From Comamonadaceae bacterium (GTDB lineage: Bacteria; Pseudomonadota; Gammaproteobacteria; Burkholderiales; Burkholderiaceae_C): a stretch of 64,000 nucleotides of DNA. Below the pieces are notes generated by a model. It was not told where the DNA came from. It ran no database searches and worked only from the letters and a program-made list of their open reading frames with translations. Every line of letters begins with the position of its first letter. Position 1 is the stretch's first letter. Shown here piece after piece: positions 32,935 to 43,645 of the stretch. The position numbers and the translations under genes were made by a program. Location of the stretch: assembly GCA_027491035.1 (NCBI GenBank), contig JAIXWZ010000009.1, positions 1-64,000 on the forward strand, read 5' to 3'.

Positions 32935-34158
32935 ATGAAACGCAAGTTGTTGTCCGTTGCCATTGCCGCCGCTCTGGCTTTTGGCGTTCCCATCACCCAG
33001 GCCCAGCAGGGCAAGCTTTCGGGCGATGTGGTCAAGATCGGTGTGCTCACCGATATGTCGGGCCTGTACGCCGACTACGGCGGCCCGGGCGCCGTGGCCG
33101 CTGCTCGTCTGGCGGTGCAAGATTTCGGCGGCCGGATTTTTGGCCGCAACATCGAGGTGGTCAACGCCGATCACCAAAACAAGCCCGACGTGGCCAAGAA
33201 CATCACCCAGCAGTGGTTCGACCGTGACGGCGTGGACATGACGGTTGAAAACCTGAACTCGGCCGTGGCCTTGACGGTGCAGGCACTGGGCAGGGAAAAG
33301 AACAAGATCACCATCGTCACAGGCGCCGCCACGTCGCGCCTGACCAATGAAGACTGCGCTCCGGCCACGGGCATCCACTACCTGATGGACACGATTGCGC
33401 TGAGCAACGTGGTGGGCAAGGCCATCGTGAAGGACGGCGGCGACAGCTGGTTCTTCCTGACGGCCGACTACGCCTTCGGTCACTCGCTCGAGAAAGACAC
33501 CGGCGATGTGGTGCGGGCGGCAGGCGGCCGAGTGGCCGGCGCGGTGCGTCACCCGCTGGCAACCGGCGACTTTTCCTCCTTCTTGCTGCAAGCGCAGTCT
33601 TCGCGCGCCAAGGTGGTGGGGCTGGCCAATGCGGGCGGCGACACCGTCAACAGCATCAAGGCAGCTGCCGAGTTCGGCCTGACCAAGAACCAGAACCTGG
33701 CGGCCTTGCTGATGCTGGTCACCGATGTGCACGCCTTGGGCCTGAACACCGCGCAGGGCCTGTACCTGACCGAAGGCTGGTACTGGGATCTGAACGCCGA
33801 AACGCGCGCCTGGGCTGACAAGTACAGCAAGGTCATGAACGGCCGCAAGCCCAACTCCAACCATGCTTCGGTCTACTCGGCCACCATGCACTACCTCAAG
33901 GCCATCCAGGCCGCTGGCACTGACGACACCGCAGCGGTGATGGCCAAGATGCGCGAGATGCCGATCAATGACATGTTTGCCAAGGGCGGCGTGCTGCGTC
34001 CGGACGGCCGCATGGTGCACGACATGTACCTGTTCCAGGTCAAGAAGCCCTCGGAGTCCAAGGGCGCTTGGGATTACTTCAACCTCAAGGGCACGATCAA
34101 GGGATCGGACGCCTTCTTGCCCCTGGCGCAAAGCCGCTGCGCCGCTGTGAAGAAGTGA
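32935..34158 (+). CDS. ABC transporter periplasmic substrate-binding protein (LivK type)
   Basis: A 407-residue solute receptor of the leucine-binding periplasmic superfamily. Residues 1-22 are a signal peptide (MKRKLLSVAIAAALAFGVPITQAQ), followed by VVKIGVLTDMSGLYADYGGPGAVAAARLAVQDFGG. The start is the ATG at 32935 preceded by AGAGGAGA; the track ORF start nine codons upstream lacks a signal peptide. The length exceeds LivK of enterobacteria and fits receptors for aromatic or other carboxylates. The ligand is unknown. A strong hairpin follows the gene. Confidence 0.9.
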   Translation: MKRKLLSVAIAAALAFGVPITQAQQGKLSGDVVKIGVLTDMSGLYADYGGPGAVAAARLAVQDFGGRIFGRNIEVVNADHQNKPDVAKNITQQWFDRDGVDMTVENLNSAVALTVQALGREKNKITIVTGAATSRLTNEDCAPATGIHYLMDTIALSNVVGKAIVKDGGDSWFFLTADYAFGHSLEKDTGDVVRAAGGRVAGAVRHPLATGDFSSFLLQAQSSRAKVVGLANAGGDTVNSIKAAAEFGLTKNQNLAALLMLVTDVHALGLNTAQGLYLTEGWYWDLNAETRAWADKYSKVMNGRKPNSNHASVYSATMHYLKAIQAAGTDDTAAVMAKMREMPINDMFAKGGVLRPDGRMVHDMYLFQVKKPSESKGAWDYFNLKGTIKGSDAFLPLAQSRCAAVKK

Positions 34159-34194
34159 CCGGTGCTGCCTGATTGAGGCAGCTCTGTGTCGACC

Positions 34195-34223
34195 GGACGG
34201 ACCGTGCGCGGTCCGTCCTTCTT
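34195..34223 (+). terminator. Intercistronic hairpin between receptor and permease genes
   Basis: Perfect ten-pair arms GGACGGACCG/CGGTCCGTCC around a TGCG loop are followed by TTCTT. It lies between the binding-protein gene and livH. Partial termination or 3'-end protection here would give more receptor than permease, as in many ABC operons. Confidence 0.7.
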
Positions 34224-34235
34224 GATTGCAACACC

Positions 34236-35123
34236 ATGACTGAAATATTTGGCATACCGACCGCGGCCTTGCTCGGCCAGCTGCTGCTGGGCCTGGTCAA
34301 CGGCTCGTTCTATGCGATCTTGTCGCTGGGGCTGGCCGTGATCTTCGGCATGCTCAATATCGTCAATTTTGCGCACGGTGCGCTCTACATGGCCGGTGCT
34401 TTTTTCTCCTGGATGTTGCTCAACTATGCCGGTTTGAATTACTGGTACGCGCTGATCCTGGCGCCTTTGGGCGTGGGCCTCATCGGGGTGTTGATCGAAA
34501 AGACCATGCTGCGCTGGCTGCACCAACTCGACCACCTCTACGGCCTGCTGCTCACCTTCGGCCTGGCCCTCTTGCTCGAGGGCTTGTTTCGCGAGTTTTA
34601 CGGCTCTTCGGGCATGCCCTACGAGCTGCCGGCGGTGTTTCGGGGCGCCTACGACCTGGGCTTCATGATGCTGCCCAAGTACCGCGCCTGGGTGGTGGCG
34701 GTCTCCATCGTGGTGTGCCTGTTCACCTGGTATGTGATTGAAAAGACCAAGCTGGGCGCCTACCTGCGCGCCGGCACCGAGAACCCCAACCTGGTCAAGG
34801 CCTTCGGCATCAACGTGCCGCTGATGGTCACCCTGACTTACGCCTTTGGCGTGGCGCTGGCCGGTTTGGCCGGCGTAATGGCCGCGCCGATCTACCAGGT
34901 CAGCCCGCTGATGGGCTCGAACATCATCATCGTCGTGTTTGCGGTGGTGGTCATCGGGGGCATGGGCTCGATTCTGGGCTCGATCATCACCGGCATTGCG
35001 CTGGGCCTGATCGAGGGTCTGACCAAGGTGTTTTACGCCGAGATTTCCAGCACCGTGGTTTTCATCATCATGGCCATCGTGCTGATGGTGCGGCCGGCAG
35101 GTCTGTTTGGGCGGGAGAAATGA
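34236..35123 (+). CDS. livH: Branched-chain amino acid-type ABC transporter permease
   Basis: A 295-residue inner-membrane permease of the LivH group with about eight membrane segments. It begins LLGQLLLGLVNGSFYAILSLGLAVIFGMLNIVNFAHGALYMAGAF, a conserved LivH N-terminus, and ends with the loop VIGGMGSILGSIITGIALGLIEG that contacts the ATPases. The ATG at 34236 was preferred over a start 21 codons upstream, which would run through the terminator-like hairpin. It overlaps livM by four bases. Confidence 0.92.
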   Translation: MTEIFGIPTAALLGQLLLGLVNGSFYAILSLGLAVIFGMLNIVNFAHGALYMAGAFFSWMLLNYAGLNYWYALILAPLGVGLIGVLIEKTMLRWLHQLDHLYGLLLTFGLALLLEGLFREFYGSSGMPYELPAVFRGAYDLGFMMLPKYRAWVVAVSIVVCLFTWYVIEKTKLGAYLRAGTENPNLVKAFGINVPLMVTLTYAFGVALAGLAGVMAAPIYQVSPLMGSNIIIVVFAVVVIGGMGSILGSIITGIALGLIEGLTKVFYAEISSTVVFIIMAIVLMVRPAGLFGREK

Positions 35124-36043
35124 TGAGCAAGACCCGCATTCTTTACCTGGCCTTGCTGGCGCTTTTGCTGGTGGCGCCCTTTATTGGCTACCCCATCTTC
35201 TTGATGAAGGTGCTGTGCTTCGCCCTGTTTGCCTGCGCCTTCAATCTGTTGATCGGCTTTACCGGCCTGCTGTCGTTTGGCCATGCGATGTTCTTCGGCT
35301 TTGCCGCCTACGTCTCGGCCCATGCGGCCAAGGTCTGGGGCTGGACGCCTGAGTTGGCCATCCTCAGCGGCACGGTGTGCGCCGCCGGCATCGGGCTGGT
35401 CACTGGCTGGCTGGCAGTTCGGCGCCAGGGCATTTACTTTGCCATGGTGACCCTGGCGCTGGCCCAGATGATTTATTTCATCTGCGTGCAAGCGCCCTTC
35501 ACCTATGCGGAAGACGGCATTCAGAGCGTGCCCCGGGGCCAGTTGCTGGGCCTGATCGATCTGGGCAGCGACACCCGGATGTACTACGTGGTCGCCGCCA
35601 TCTTCCTGATGGGTTTTGCCCTGATCTACCGCATCATTCACTCGCCCTTTGGCCAGGTGCTTAAGTCCATTCGTGAAAACGAAGCCCGGGCTCTGTCCTT
35701 GGGCTACAACGTCGACCGCTACAAATTGCTGGCCTTTGTGCTGTCGGGCACGCTGGCAGGTCTGGCCGGCGCCACCAAGGCGATTGCCTTTGGCCTGGCC
35801 ACGCTCACCGATGTGGGCTGGCAGATGTCAGGTGAGGTCGTGCTCATGACGCTGCTCGGCGGTATGGGGACCTTGCTCGGCCCAGTACTCGGTGCGGCCA
35901 TCATCGTGACCATGCAAAACTACCTGGCCAATCTGGGCTCCATGGTGTCCATCATCATGGGCCTGACCTTTGTGGTCTGCGTGTTGCTGTTTCGCCGCGG
36001 CATTGTGGGCGAAATTGCGCACCGCCTGGGCAAGAAGGCCTGA
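35120..36043 (+). CDS. livM: Branched-chain amino acid-type ABC transporter permease
   Basis: A 307-residue LivM-type permease. Typical segments are NLLIGFTGLLSFGHAMFFGFAAYVSA, the cytoplasmic loop SPFGQVLKSIRENEARALSLGYNV and LLGGMGTLLGPVLGA. It starts at overlapping ATGATG codons within the livH stop; either could be used. It is the last gene of the five-gene importer and converges on the hybrid kinase gene with only 13 bases between the stops. Confidence 0.92.
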   Translation: MMSKTRILYLALLALLLVAPFIGYPIFLMKVLCFALFACAFNLLIGFTGLLSFGHAMFFGFAAYVSAHAAKVWGWTPELAILSGTVCAAGIGLVTGWLAVRRQGIYFAMVTLALAQMIYFICVQAPFTYAEDGIQSVPRGQLLGLIDLGSDTRMYYVVAAIFLMGFALIYRIIHSPFGQVLKSIRENEARALSLGYNVDRYKLLAFVLSGTLAGLAGATKAIAFGLATLTDVGWQMSGEVVLMTLLGGMGTLLGPVLGAAIIVTMQNYLANLGSMVSIIMGLTFVVCVLLFRRGIVGEIAHRLGKKA

Positions 36044-36056
36044 GGGCGGCGCAGGC

Positions 36057-38414
36057 TCAGCCGTTTGCTGCAGCCTTGCCCGATCCTTGCAGCAGCCCCA
36101 GCAACTGCTCCACATCGACAGGCTTGACCAGGTAGTGGTCAAAGCCGGCGGCCAGCGCCGCCTCTTGCTCCTGCGGTTGGGCGTAGCCGCTTAATGCCAG
36201 GATGCGGGCGCCGCGGCTGGCGGGGTCTTGCCGCAGCTGGCGCGCCAGTTGGCGCCCATCCATGCCGGGCAGGCCAATGTCCAGGATGAACACCTGCGGC
36301 TGTTGGCGCTGCGCGATCAGCAGGGCCTGCTGGGCGTCGTGGGCCACCTCGCAGCGGTGACCGCAGGCCTGCAGAAACATCATCAGCGTTCGCGCGGCAT
36401 CGACGTTGTCGTCAACCACCAAGATCTTCAGGTTCGGCTCGTCCGAGGCCGACGCACTGCGCGCCGGCGCGGTGGCGCCCGTCTCTTCGGGCATCGCGTG
36501 TGACTCTTGCACTCGGGGCAGCCGCACAGTAAAGGCGCTGCCGCACCCGGGGCCTGCGCTGGCCGCTTGCACCTGCCCACCGTGCAGGTCGATGAGTTTC
36601 TTGACCAGCGCCAGCCCAATGCCCAGTCCACCTTGGTGGCGATCGACGCCGCGCTCGGCCTGCGAAAACAGCTCAAAAGCGTGCTCCAGCGTGCGCCGGT
36701 CCATGCCGATGCCGTTGTCGCTTACGCGCACCTGCACCACGTCGGCATCGATTTCGGCGCTAAGGTGGATGTGCCCGCCTGCGGGCGTGTACTTGGCCGC
36801 GTTGTGCAGCAGGTTCGACAGGATTTGCACCAGCCGCTTGTCATCGCCGCGCACGCCCAGCCGATGCGCCGGCAGTTGCAGCTGCAGCACGTGCGACAGG
36901 CTTTGCAGCAGCGGCCGCACTTGCTCGATGGCCTCGTGCACCAGCGGGCGCAGATCGAGCTCTCGGCTGTCAATCTCGATGAGTCCGCGGCTGACCCGCG
37001 AGGCATCGAGCAGGTCGTCGATCAGGCCGCGCATGTGGCGCACCTGACGCGTGATCACGGCGCTGGTGTCGGCCATGCTCTCCGGCGCCGTGTCGGCGCG
37101 GCCCAGCATTTCAGCGGCCATGGCAATCGGTGCCAGCGGATTGCGCAGCTCATGGGCCAGCATGGCCAAAAACTCGTCTTTGCGGCTGTTGGCGTTCTTG
37201 AGCGCCTGCTCGGCCAGCACGCGCTCGCCGATGTCCAGCGCCACCACGACCGCGCCATCGATGGCCTTGTCCGCGTCCCGGGTGGGTTCGGCCGAGACCA
37301 GATAGATGCCCCGTCTCTGTCCGTCGGCCGGTGAGATGATCTCGAGCACCTCGCGCACTGTCTGCCCGCGCAGGGCGCGCACCAGCGGCCACTGCGAACC
37401 GCGCAAGGGCTGGCCATGGCGGGGGCCGCCGTCGGCCCAGCGTCCGACCCACCGTGGGTTGGCATGGGCGCGCAGATCGCCCCAAAGCTGGCGCGCGGTC
37501 GAGTTGACCAAGGTGGTGCGCTGCTGGCGATCGACCACCAGCACCGCTGCCGGTGTGGCCTCGACCATGGCGGCCAGCCGGTTGCGCTCGAGCTCGGCCC
37601 GCCGGGCGGCATCCCGGGCTTTGTGTTCGCTATGCTGCAGTCGCTGCTCGGCATGCACCTGTGCGGTGATGTTTTTAAGCAGCACGGCGAGCTGGCGGCT
37701 GCCCGGCCCGCCCAAGCGCATGATCCAGGTTTCAAAGGATTGGTCGGTCGAGCGAAGCGTCACCGTGGTGTGCAGGGTTTGCCCGCTGGCCAGCACGCTT
37801 TCAAACGCCCGCGGCCAAAAGGGCTCGCGCTGCTCGATGATCTCTGTAATTCGTCGCCCGACCAGGCCCCGCAGACCGGAATGTTCTTCATAGGCCGGGT
37901 TGGTCTCCAGGTAGCGGTAGTCGCTTAGCTTGCCCTCAACCGGCTCGAGCATCTCGACGCGGCAAAAGCCCAGATCCATGGCGTAGATCACCGCGGCATA
38001 GTCCATGCGCTCGCGCCAGCGCGCTTGCATATGGGCCAGGGTGCCGATCAGCAGCACGCCATGGGTGCCACCGGGCTCGCCTTGCAGGGGGTGCAGGCAG
38101 CACGGTTGGCGCGCGCTGCTGCCTGGCCGGTGCGGCAATCTGTAGGCGGCGTCCTGCAGCTCCAGCGCCCGACCGGTGCGCAGCACCTGCTGCACGTCGG
38201 GCTCGAGCGCGATCGCAAGCTCGGCTGCGCTGCATCCGAACGCCGCCTCGGTGCAGCTGGCAAGGGCCTGGTTGAATATCGGCGCCCTCTGGCCCTGCCA
38301 CCATAGCATCATGGGCATGGGGCTGGCATGGCACAGCTGCCGCGCGGCCACGAGAGCAGCTGGGGTGTCTGAGGGGCCGGTCAAGGCATGGGCCGTTTCG
38401 GTCGGAAGGTACAC
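36057..38414 (-). CDS. PAS-containing hybrid sensor histidine kinase
   Basis: A cytoplasmic-looking hybrid kinase with no clear membrane helix. Order: degenerate PAS-like region, one or two PAS domains (VEATPAAVLVVDRQQRTTLVN), HisKA with phosphoacceptor in FLAMLAHELRNPLAPIAMAAEML, HATPase (LSNLLHNAAKYTPAGG; GGLGIGLALVKKLIDLHGG), then a C-terminal receiver (LKILVVDDNVDAARTL; acceptor in VFILDIGLPGMDG). The track ORF reaches 38630, but that would cross the divergent promoter. A GTG at 38414 after AGGGG gives 785 residues and is preferred; the start is uncertain. No DNA-binding partner is adjacent. Confidence 0.8.
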   Translation of the reverse strand: MYLPTETAHALTGPSDTPAALVAARQLCHASPMPMMLWWQGQRAPIFNQALASCTEAAFGCSAAELAIALEPDVQQVLRTGRALELQDAAYRLPHRPGSSARQPCCLHPLQGEPGGTHGVLLIGTLAHMQARWRERMDYAAVIYAMDLGFCRVEMLEPVEGKLSDYRYLETNPAYEEHSGLRGLVGRRITEIIEQREPFWPRAFESVLASGQTLHTTVTLRSTDQSFETWIMRLGGPGSRQLAVLLKNITAQVHAEQRLQHSEHKARDAARRAELERNRLAAMVEATPAAVLVVDRQQRTTLVNSTARQLWGDLRAHANPRWVGRWADGGPRHGQPLRGSQWPLVRALRGQTVREVLEIISPADGQRRGIYLVSAEPTRDADKAIDGAVVVALDIGERVLAEQALKNANSRKDEFLAMLAHELRNPLAPIAMAAEMLGRADTAPESMADTSAVITRQVRHMRGLIDDLLDASRVSRGLIEIDSRELDLRPLVHEAIEQVRPLLQSLSHVLQLQLPAHRLGVRGDDKRLVQILSNLLHNAAKYTPAGGHIHLSAEIDADVVQVRVSDNGIGMDRRTLEHAFELFSQAERGVDRHQGGLGIGLALVKKLIDLHGGQVQAASAGPGCGSAFTVRLPRVQESHAMPEETGATAPARSASASDEPNLKILVVDDNVDAARTLMMFLQACGHRCEVAHDAQQALLIAQRQQPQVFILDIGLPGMDGRQLARQLRQDPASRGARILALSGYAQPQEQEAALAAGFDHYLVKPVDVEQLLGLLQGSGKAAANG

Positions 38415-38565
38415 GCGAGCCCCTGCGCGCAGGGATGAGGCCCTGGGTTCAGGCCGCTGCGTTGGGGGTGTGCCAGATTCTCGAGCAGGAAGGACAGGTT
38501 TGGACAGCTCATCCGTAACGCGCCTGGGCACGCCGTGCCTTTGGCGCTTGAATTTATCCCTGACC

Positions 38566-38595
38566 TTGTCCGTCCAATAGTTTAGAACTAAACTA
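38566..38595 (+). promoter_or_regulatory. Promoter with palindromic operator for the aromatic-CoA operon
   Basis: TTGTCC and TAAACT are spaced by exactly 17 bases; each matches the sigma-70 consensus at four positions. The perfect palindrome TAGTTTAGAACTAAACTA (38578-38595) covers the spacer and the -10 box, so a bound dimer would block polymerase. Size and symmetry suit a MarR-family repressor, the usual class for such aromatic-CoA operons, but no regulator gene is in view. The expected transcript start lies after the ATG at 38597, which supports translation from 38651. Confidence 0.65.
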
Positions 38596-38650
38596 AATGC
38601 CATCAAACGGTCGACGCGCAAAGAGCGCATCGGCTGGACCAGGAGTTGTC

Positions 38651-40984
38651 ATGAAGATCGTTTGCATGGGCGGTGGGCCGGCCGGCCTGTACTTTGCGCT
38701 GTTGATGAAGCAGCTCGATCCCACGCACACGGTCACGGTGGTCGAGCGCAACAAGCCCTACGACACCTTTGGCTGGGGCGTGGTGTTCTCCGATGCGACC
38801 ATGGAAAACATGCGCGCCTGGGACACGCCGACGGCCGATGCGATCGAGCAGGCCTTCAACCACTGGGACGACATCGAGCTGCTGTTCAAGGGCCGTGTCA
38901 TCCGCTCGGGCGGCCATGGCTTTGTGGGCATCGGGCGCAAGAAGCTGCTCAACATCTTGCAGGCGCGCTGCGAGGCACTGGGCGTCGAGTTGGTGTTTGA
39001 GAGCGAGGCCGACAGCGATCTGGATTTTCCCGATGCCGATCTGGTGGTGGCCTGCGATGGCGTCAACTCACGCGTGCGCGGCCGCTACCCCGAGGTGTTC
39101 AAGCCGGACATCGTGACCCGGCCCAACCGCTTCATCTGGCTGGGCACGAACAAGCTCTACGATGCCTTCACCTTCCTGTTCGAGAAGACCGAGCACGGCT
39201 GGTTCCAGGCCCATGTCTACAAGTTCGACGAGAACACCACCACCTTCATCGTCGAATGCCCCGAGTCGGTCTGGCTCGCCCACGGCCTGGACAAGGCCGA
39301 TCAGGAGCAGTCGATCGCGTTTTGCGAGCAGGTGTTCGCTGCCAATTTGCAGGGCGCCAAGCTGATGACCAACGCGCGCCACTTGCGCGGCTCGGCCTGG
39401 CTCAATTTCCAGCGCGTGGTCTGTGACCACTGGTGGCTGCGCAACGCGCAGGGCAGCCATGTGGTGCTCATGGGCGATGCGGTGCACACCGCGCATTTTG
39501 CGATCGGCTCGGGCACCAAGCTGGCGATCGAAGACGCCATTGAGCTCACGCGCCAGTTCAAGCGACTGGGCGATGACCCCGCCCGTCTGCCCGATGTGCT
39601 CAAGGCCTACCAGGAGGTGCGGCGGGTGGAGACGCTGCGCATCCAGAACGCCGCCTGGAACGCCATGGAGTGGTTTGAAGTCTGCGGCAGCCGCTACTGC
39701 GACCAACTCGAGCCCGAGCAGTTCATGTACTCCATGCTCACCCGCAGCCAGCGCATCAGCCATGAAAACCTGCGCTTGCGCGACAAGGCCTGGCTCGAAG
39801 GCTATGAGACCTGGTTCGCCCAGCGTGCAGGCGTGCAGCCGGCGGGCACACCGCCGCCGCCCATGTTCACGCCCTACACGGTGCGCGGCGTGACGCTTAA
39901 AAACCGCATCGTGGTCTCGCCGATGGCGCAGTACTCGGCGCAAGATGGGCAGGTGGGCGAGTACCACCTGGTGCATCTGGGCGCGCGCGCCATGGGGGGC
40001 GCCGCGCTGGTGATGGCCGAGATGACCTGCGTCAGCGCCGAAGGCCGCATCACGCCGGGTTGCCCGGGCCTGTACCGGCCCGAGCACACCCAGGCGTATG
40101 CGCGCATCGCCGCCTGGATTCATCAGAACACCGATGCCAAGTTCGGCATCCAGATCGGTCATGCCGGCGCCAAGGGCTCGACCCGCCGCGCCTGGGACGG
40201 CATTGATCAGCCTTTGCCCGAGGACGGGGATGAGCCCAACTGGCCGCTGATCTCGGCCTCACCGCAGCAGTATCTGGAGGGCGTGAGCGCATCTTCTCGT
40301 GCCATGACCCGCGCCGACATGGACGAGGTGCGCGAGCAGTTTGTGGCCAGCACGCGCGCGGCTGCGCAAGCCGGTGCCGATTGGCTCGAGCTGCACTGCG
40401 CGCATGGCTATCTGCTGTCGAGCTTTATCTCGCCCCTGACCAACCGGCGCACCGATGAATACGGCGGCAGCTTGCAAAACCGCCTGCGCTACCCACTCGA
40501 AGTGTTTGCCGCGGTGCGTGCGGCCTGGCCCGAGCCGCTGCCGATGTCGGTGCGCATTTCCGCTCACGACTGGGTCGACGGCGGCATCACCCCCGAGGAC
40601 GCGGTGCACATTGCGCGCGCCTTCAAGGACGCCGGCGCCGATTTGATCGACTGCTCATCGGGGCAGGTGAGCAAGAAAGAAAAGCCGGTCTATGGACGCA
40701 TGTTCCAGACCCCATTTGCCGACCGCATCCGCCAGGAGGCCGGCATTGCCACCATCGCCGTCGGCGCGATCAGCGAGGCCGACCATGCCAACAGCATCCT
40801 GGCCGCCGGGCGGGCCGATTTGTGTGCGGTGGCCCGCCCCCACCTGGCCAACCCGGCTTGGACCTTGAGTGAGGCGGCCAAGATCGGCTACAGGCCGATC
40901 GCCTGGCCGCGCCCCTACCAGTCGGCCAAGGCGCAGATGGAGGCCAACTTCCAGCGCGAGAAAAGCGCGCAGGGCGGCAAATAA
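38651..40984 (+). CDS. Bifunctional aromatic-CoA monooxygenase/oxidoreductase (salicylyl-CoA 5-hydroxylase or 2-aminobenzoyl-CoA monooxygenase/reductase type)
   Basis: A 777-residue fusion. Residues 1 to about 390 are a group A flavin monooxygenase: [19 protein letters not shown] for FAD and [22 protein letters not shown] near the flavin. Residues about 415-777 are an old-yellow-enzyme reductase: [26 protein letters not shown] and [25 protein letters not shown]. This architecture is known from 2-aminobenzoyl-CoA monooxygenase/reductase and salicylyl-CoA 5-hydroxylase, which dearomatise or hydroxylate an ortho-substituted benzoyl-CoA. AGGAG precedes the ATG. Downstream hydratase, dehydrogenase and RidA genes favour an amino-substituted substrate, which is inference. 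Confidence 0.85.
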   Translation: MKIVCMGGGPAGLYFALLMKQLDPTHTVTVVERNKPYDTFGWGVVFSDATMENMRAWDTPTADAIEQAFNHWDDIELLFKGRVIRSGGHGFVGIGRKKLLNILQARCEALGVELVFESEADSDLDFPDADLVVACDGVNSRVRGRYPEVFKPDIVTRPNRFIWLGTNKLYDAFTFLFEKTEHGWFQAHVYKFDENTTTFIVECPESVWLAHGLDKADQEQSIAFCEQVFAANLQGAKLMTNARHLRGSAWLNFQRVVCDHWWLRNAQGSHVVLMGDAVHTAHFAIGSGTKLAIEDAIELTRQFKRLGDDPARLPDVLKAYQEVRRVETLRIQNAAWNAMEWFEVCGSRYCDQLEPEQFMYSMLTRSQRISHENLRLRDKAWLEGYETWFAQRAGVQPAGTPPPPMFTPYTVRGVTLKNRIVVSPMAQYSAQDGQVGEYHLVHLGARAMGGAALVMAEMTCVSAEGRITPGCPGLYRPEHTQAYARIAAWIHQNTDAKFGIQIGHAGAKGSTRRAWDGIDQPLPEDGDEPNWPLISASPQQYLEGVSASSRAMTRADMDEVREQFVASTRAAAQAGADWLELHCAHGYLLSSFISPLTNRRTDEYGGSLQNRLRYPLEVFAAVRAAWPEPLPMSVRISAHDWVDGGITPEDAVHIARAFKDAGADLIDCSSGQVSKKEKPVYGRMFQTPFADRIRQEAGIATIAVGAISEADHANSILAAGRADLCAVARPHLANPAWTLSEAAKIGYRPIAWPRPYQSAKAQMEANFQREKSAQGGK

Positions 40985-40997
40985 CCAGGAGCACGTT

Positions 40998-41843
<846 letters not shown>

Positions 41844-41853
41844 GGGAGCAGGC

Positions 41854-43017
41854 ATGGCCGATGGCACGTATCTGGACTGGCCCTTTTTCGAGCCCCGCCA
41901 TGCCGAGCTCGCCCGCCGGCTCGATGCCTGGGCGGGTGAACACATCGGTGCGCATGCCGGTGGCGATGTCGACGCCCAGTGCCGCGAACTGGTGCGCCAG
42001 CTCGGCCAGGGCGGCTGGCTCTCGCACGCGGTCGCCGGCCGCGACGTGGGCGGCCATGCCGATGTCATTGACACCCGCGCGATCTGCCTGATCCGTGAGA
42101 CGCTGGCCCGCCATGACGGCCTGGCCGACTTCGCGTTTGCGATGCAGGGTCTGGGCTCGGGCGCGATCAGTTTGCAAGGCACGCCCGAGCAGCGCCGGCG
42201 CTACCTGCCCCGCGTGGCCAGCGGGCAGGCGCTGGCCGCCTTTGCCCTGTCGGAGCCGCAGGCCGGGTCGGACGTGGCGGCGCTGGCCTGCAGCGCCCGC
42301 AGCGAGGGCGACAGCTATGTGATCGATGGCCAAAAGACCTGGATCTCCAATGGCGGCATCGCCGATTTTTATGTGCTGTTTGCGCGCACGGGCGAGGCGC
42401 CTGGGGCCCGCGGCATCAGCGCCTTCATCGTCGATGCGGATCAGCCGGGGCTGCACATTGCCGAGCGCATCGAGGTGATCGCGCCACACCCGCTGGCGCG
42501 TCTGGAGTTCAAGGGCTGCCGTATCCCGGTCAGCGCGCGTCTGGGCGCTGCCGGCGAGGGCTTCAAGCTGGCCATGCGCACGCTCGATGTGTTTCGCACC
42601 TCGGTGGCCGCCGCCGCCCTGGGCTTTGCGCGCCGCGCGCTCGACGAGGCGTTGGCGCGGGCCCAGTCGCGCCAGATGTTTGGCGGCGTGCTGGCCGATT
42701 TTCAGCTCACGCAGGCCAAGCTGGCGCAGATGGCCACGGCCATCGACTCGGCCGCCTTGCTCACCTACCGCGCCGCCTGGCAGCGCGATCAGGGCCGGGG
42801 GGTCACCCGCGAGGCGGCCATGGCCAAGATGGTGGCCACCGAGAACGCCCAGCAGGTCATCGACGCGGCGGTGCAGTTGTGGGGCGGGCTGGGCGTGGTC
42901 AGCCAGATGCCGGTTGAGCGGCTTTACCGAGAAATCCGGGCGCTGCGCATCTACGAGGGTGCCACCGAGGTCCAGCAATTGATCATTGCGCGTGAGTTGC
43001 TCAAGGGCGGTGCCTGA
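41854..43017 (+). CDS. Acyl-CoA dehydrogenase family protein
   Basis: A 387-residue flavin-dependent acyl-CoA dehydrogenase. It has the FAD/substrate motifs [18 protein letters not shown] and [20 protein letters not shown], and the C-terminal [16 protein letters not shown] with the usual Glu position. ATG at 41854 follows GGGAGC; it lies ten bases after the hydratase. Its operon position suggests oxidation of an alicyclic or ring-opened CoA ester made by the preceding enzymes rather than a fatty acyl-CoA. Confidence 0.88.
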   Translation: MADGTYLDWPFFEPRHAELARRLDAWAGEHIGAHAGGDVDAQCRELVRQLGQGGWLSHAVAGRDVGGHADVIDTRAICLIRETLARHDGLADFAFAMQGLGSGAISLQGTPEQRRRYLPRVASGQALAAFALSEPQAGSDVAALACSARSEGDSYVIDGQKTWISNGGIADFYVLFARTGEAPGARGISAFIVDADQPGLHIAERIEVIAPHPLARLEFKGCRIPVSARLGAAGEGFKLAMRTLDVFRTSVAAAALGFARRALDEALARAQSRQMFGGVLADFQLTQAKLAQMATAIDSAALLTYRAAWQRDQGRGVTREAAMAKMVATENAQQVIDAAVQLWGGLGVVSQMPVERLYREIRALRIYEGATEVQQLIIARELLKGGA

Positions 43018-43090
43018 GCCGCGCGTGGCCCGGCCCCAACCCTTGGCAATGGCTGTGCAGGCAACCCCAATTTGACCAGGAGAGACAGTG

Positions 43091-43483
43091 ATGCAGGTGC
43101 TACTTCCCCCCGGCTGGCCGCGGCCCAAGGGCTATGCCAATGGCGTGGCCGCCAGCGGCCGCATGGTGTTCGTGGCGGGCATGATCGGCTGGGACGCGCA
43201 GGGCGTGTTCCACAGCGATGACCTGGTCGATCAGGTGCAGCAGGCGCTTGACCATGTGGTGGCGGTGCTGGCCGAAGCCGGCGCCAAGCCCGAACACATC
43301 GTGCGCATGACCTGGTATGTGACCGACAAGCGCGAGTACCTGGCCGCCTCGGCGCGCATTGGCCAGATCTTTCGCCAGACCATCGGCAGTTTCAGCATCG
43401 CGATGACGGCGGTGGAGGTCAGCGCCCTCATCGAGGACAGAGCCAAGGTCGAGATCGAGGTCACGGCGGTCGTGCCAGAATAG
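43091..43483 (+). CDS. RidA family protein (enamine/imine deaminase)
   Basis: A 130-residue RidA/YjgF-family protein. Members hydrolyse reactive enamines or imines to ketones and ammonia. The fold shows ASGRMVFVAGMIGWDAQG near the N-terminus and HIVRMTWYVTDKREYLAA in the middle. The conserved arginine of active RidA proteins, usually near residue 105 followed by a C-terminal glutamate, is not clearly matched here (ALIEDRAKVEIEVTAVVPE keeps the Glu), so activity should be tested. Its place in the operon would suit deamination of an aminocyclohexenyl-CoA intermediate. A GTG three bases upstream is an alternative start. Confidence 0.85.
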   Translation: MQVLLPPGWPRPKGYANGVAASGRMVFVAGMIGWDAQGVFHSDDLVDQVQQALDHVVAVLAEAGAKPEHIVRMTWYVTDKREYLAASARIGQIFRQTIGSFSIAMTAVEVSALIEDRAKVEIEVTAVVPE

Positions 43484-43494
43484 GCGCCGTGCTT

Positions 43495-43520
43495 CAAATG
43501 TTCTGTCAATAGGACATTTG
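43495..43520 (+). promoter_or_regulatory. Imperfect palindrome upstream of gcdH
   Basis: CAAATGTTCT and AGGACATTTG form ten-base arms with one mismatch around GTCAAT, 125 bases before the gcdH start. The inner TGTC-AATAG-GACA is also symmetric. It is outside any coding sequence and could be an operator or an RNA hairpin; there is no T-run. I do not recognise the regulator. Confidence 0.4.
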
Positions 43521-43645
43521 CAGGGCCTGCGGCCTGCTCGGGCATCGGCCCGCGGTGCAGCAGCCCCGCCCCTGCGGCGCTATGCTGGGGGTCGTTGCCG
43601 GTGCCCTGTCCCGCCAAGTTGTCTTCGTTTCCAAGGAGTTCCTTC

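Noticed and set aside
38415-38630. N-terminal extension of the hybrid kinase to 38630
   Set aside because: It would cross the divergent promoter and operator and reads as Pro/Arg-rich non-domain sequence; a GTG with a fair ribosome binding site exists at 38414.
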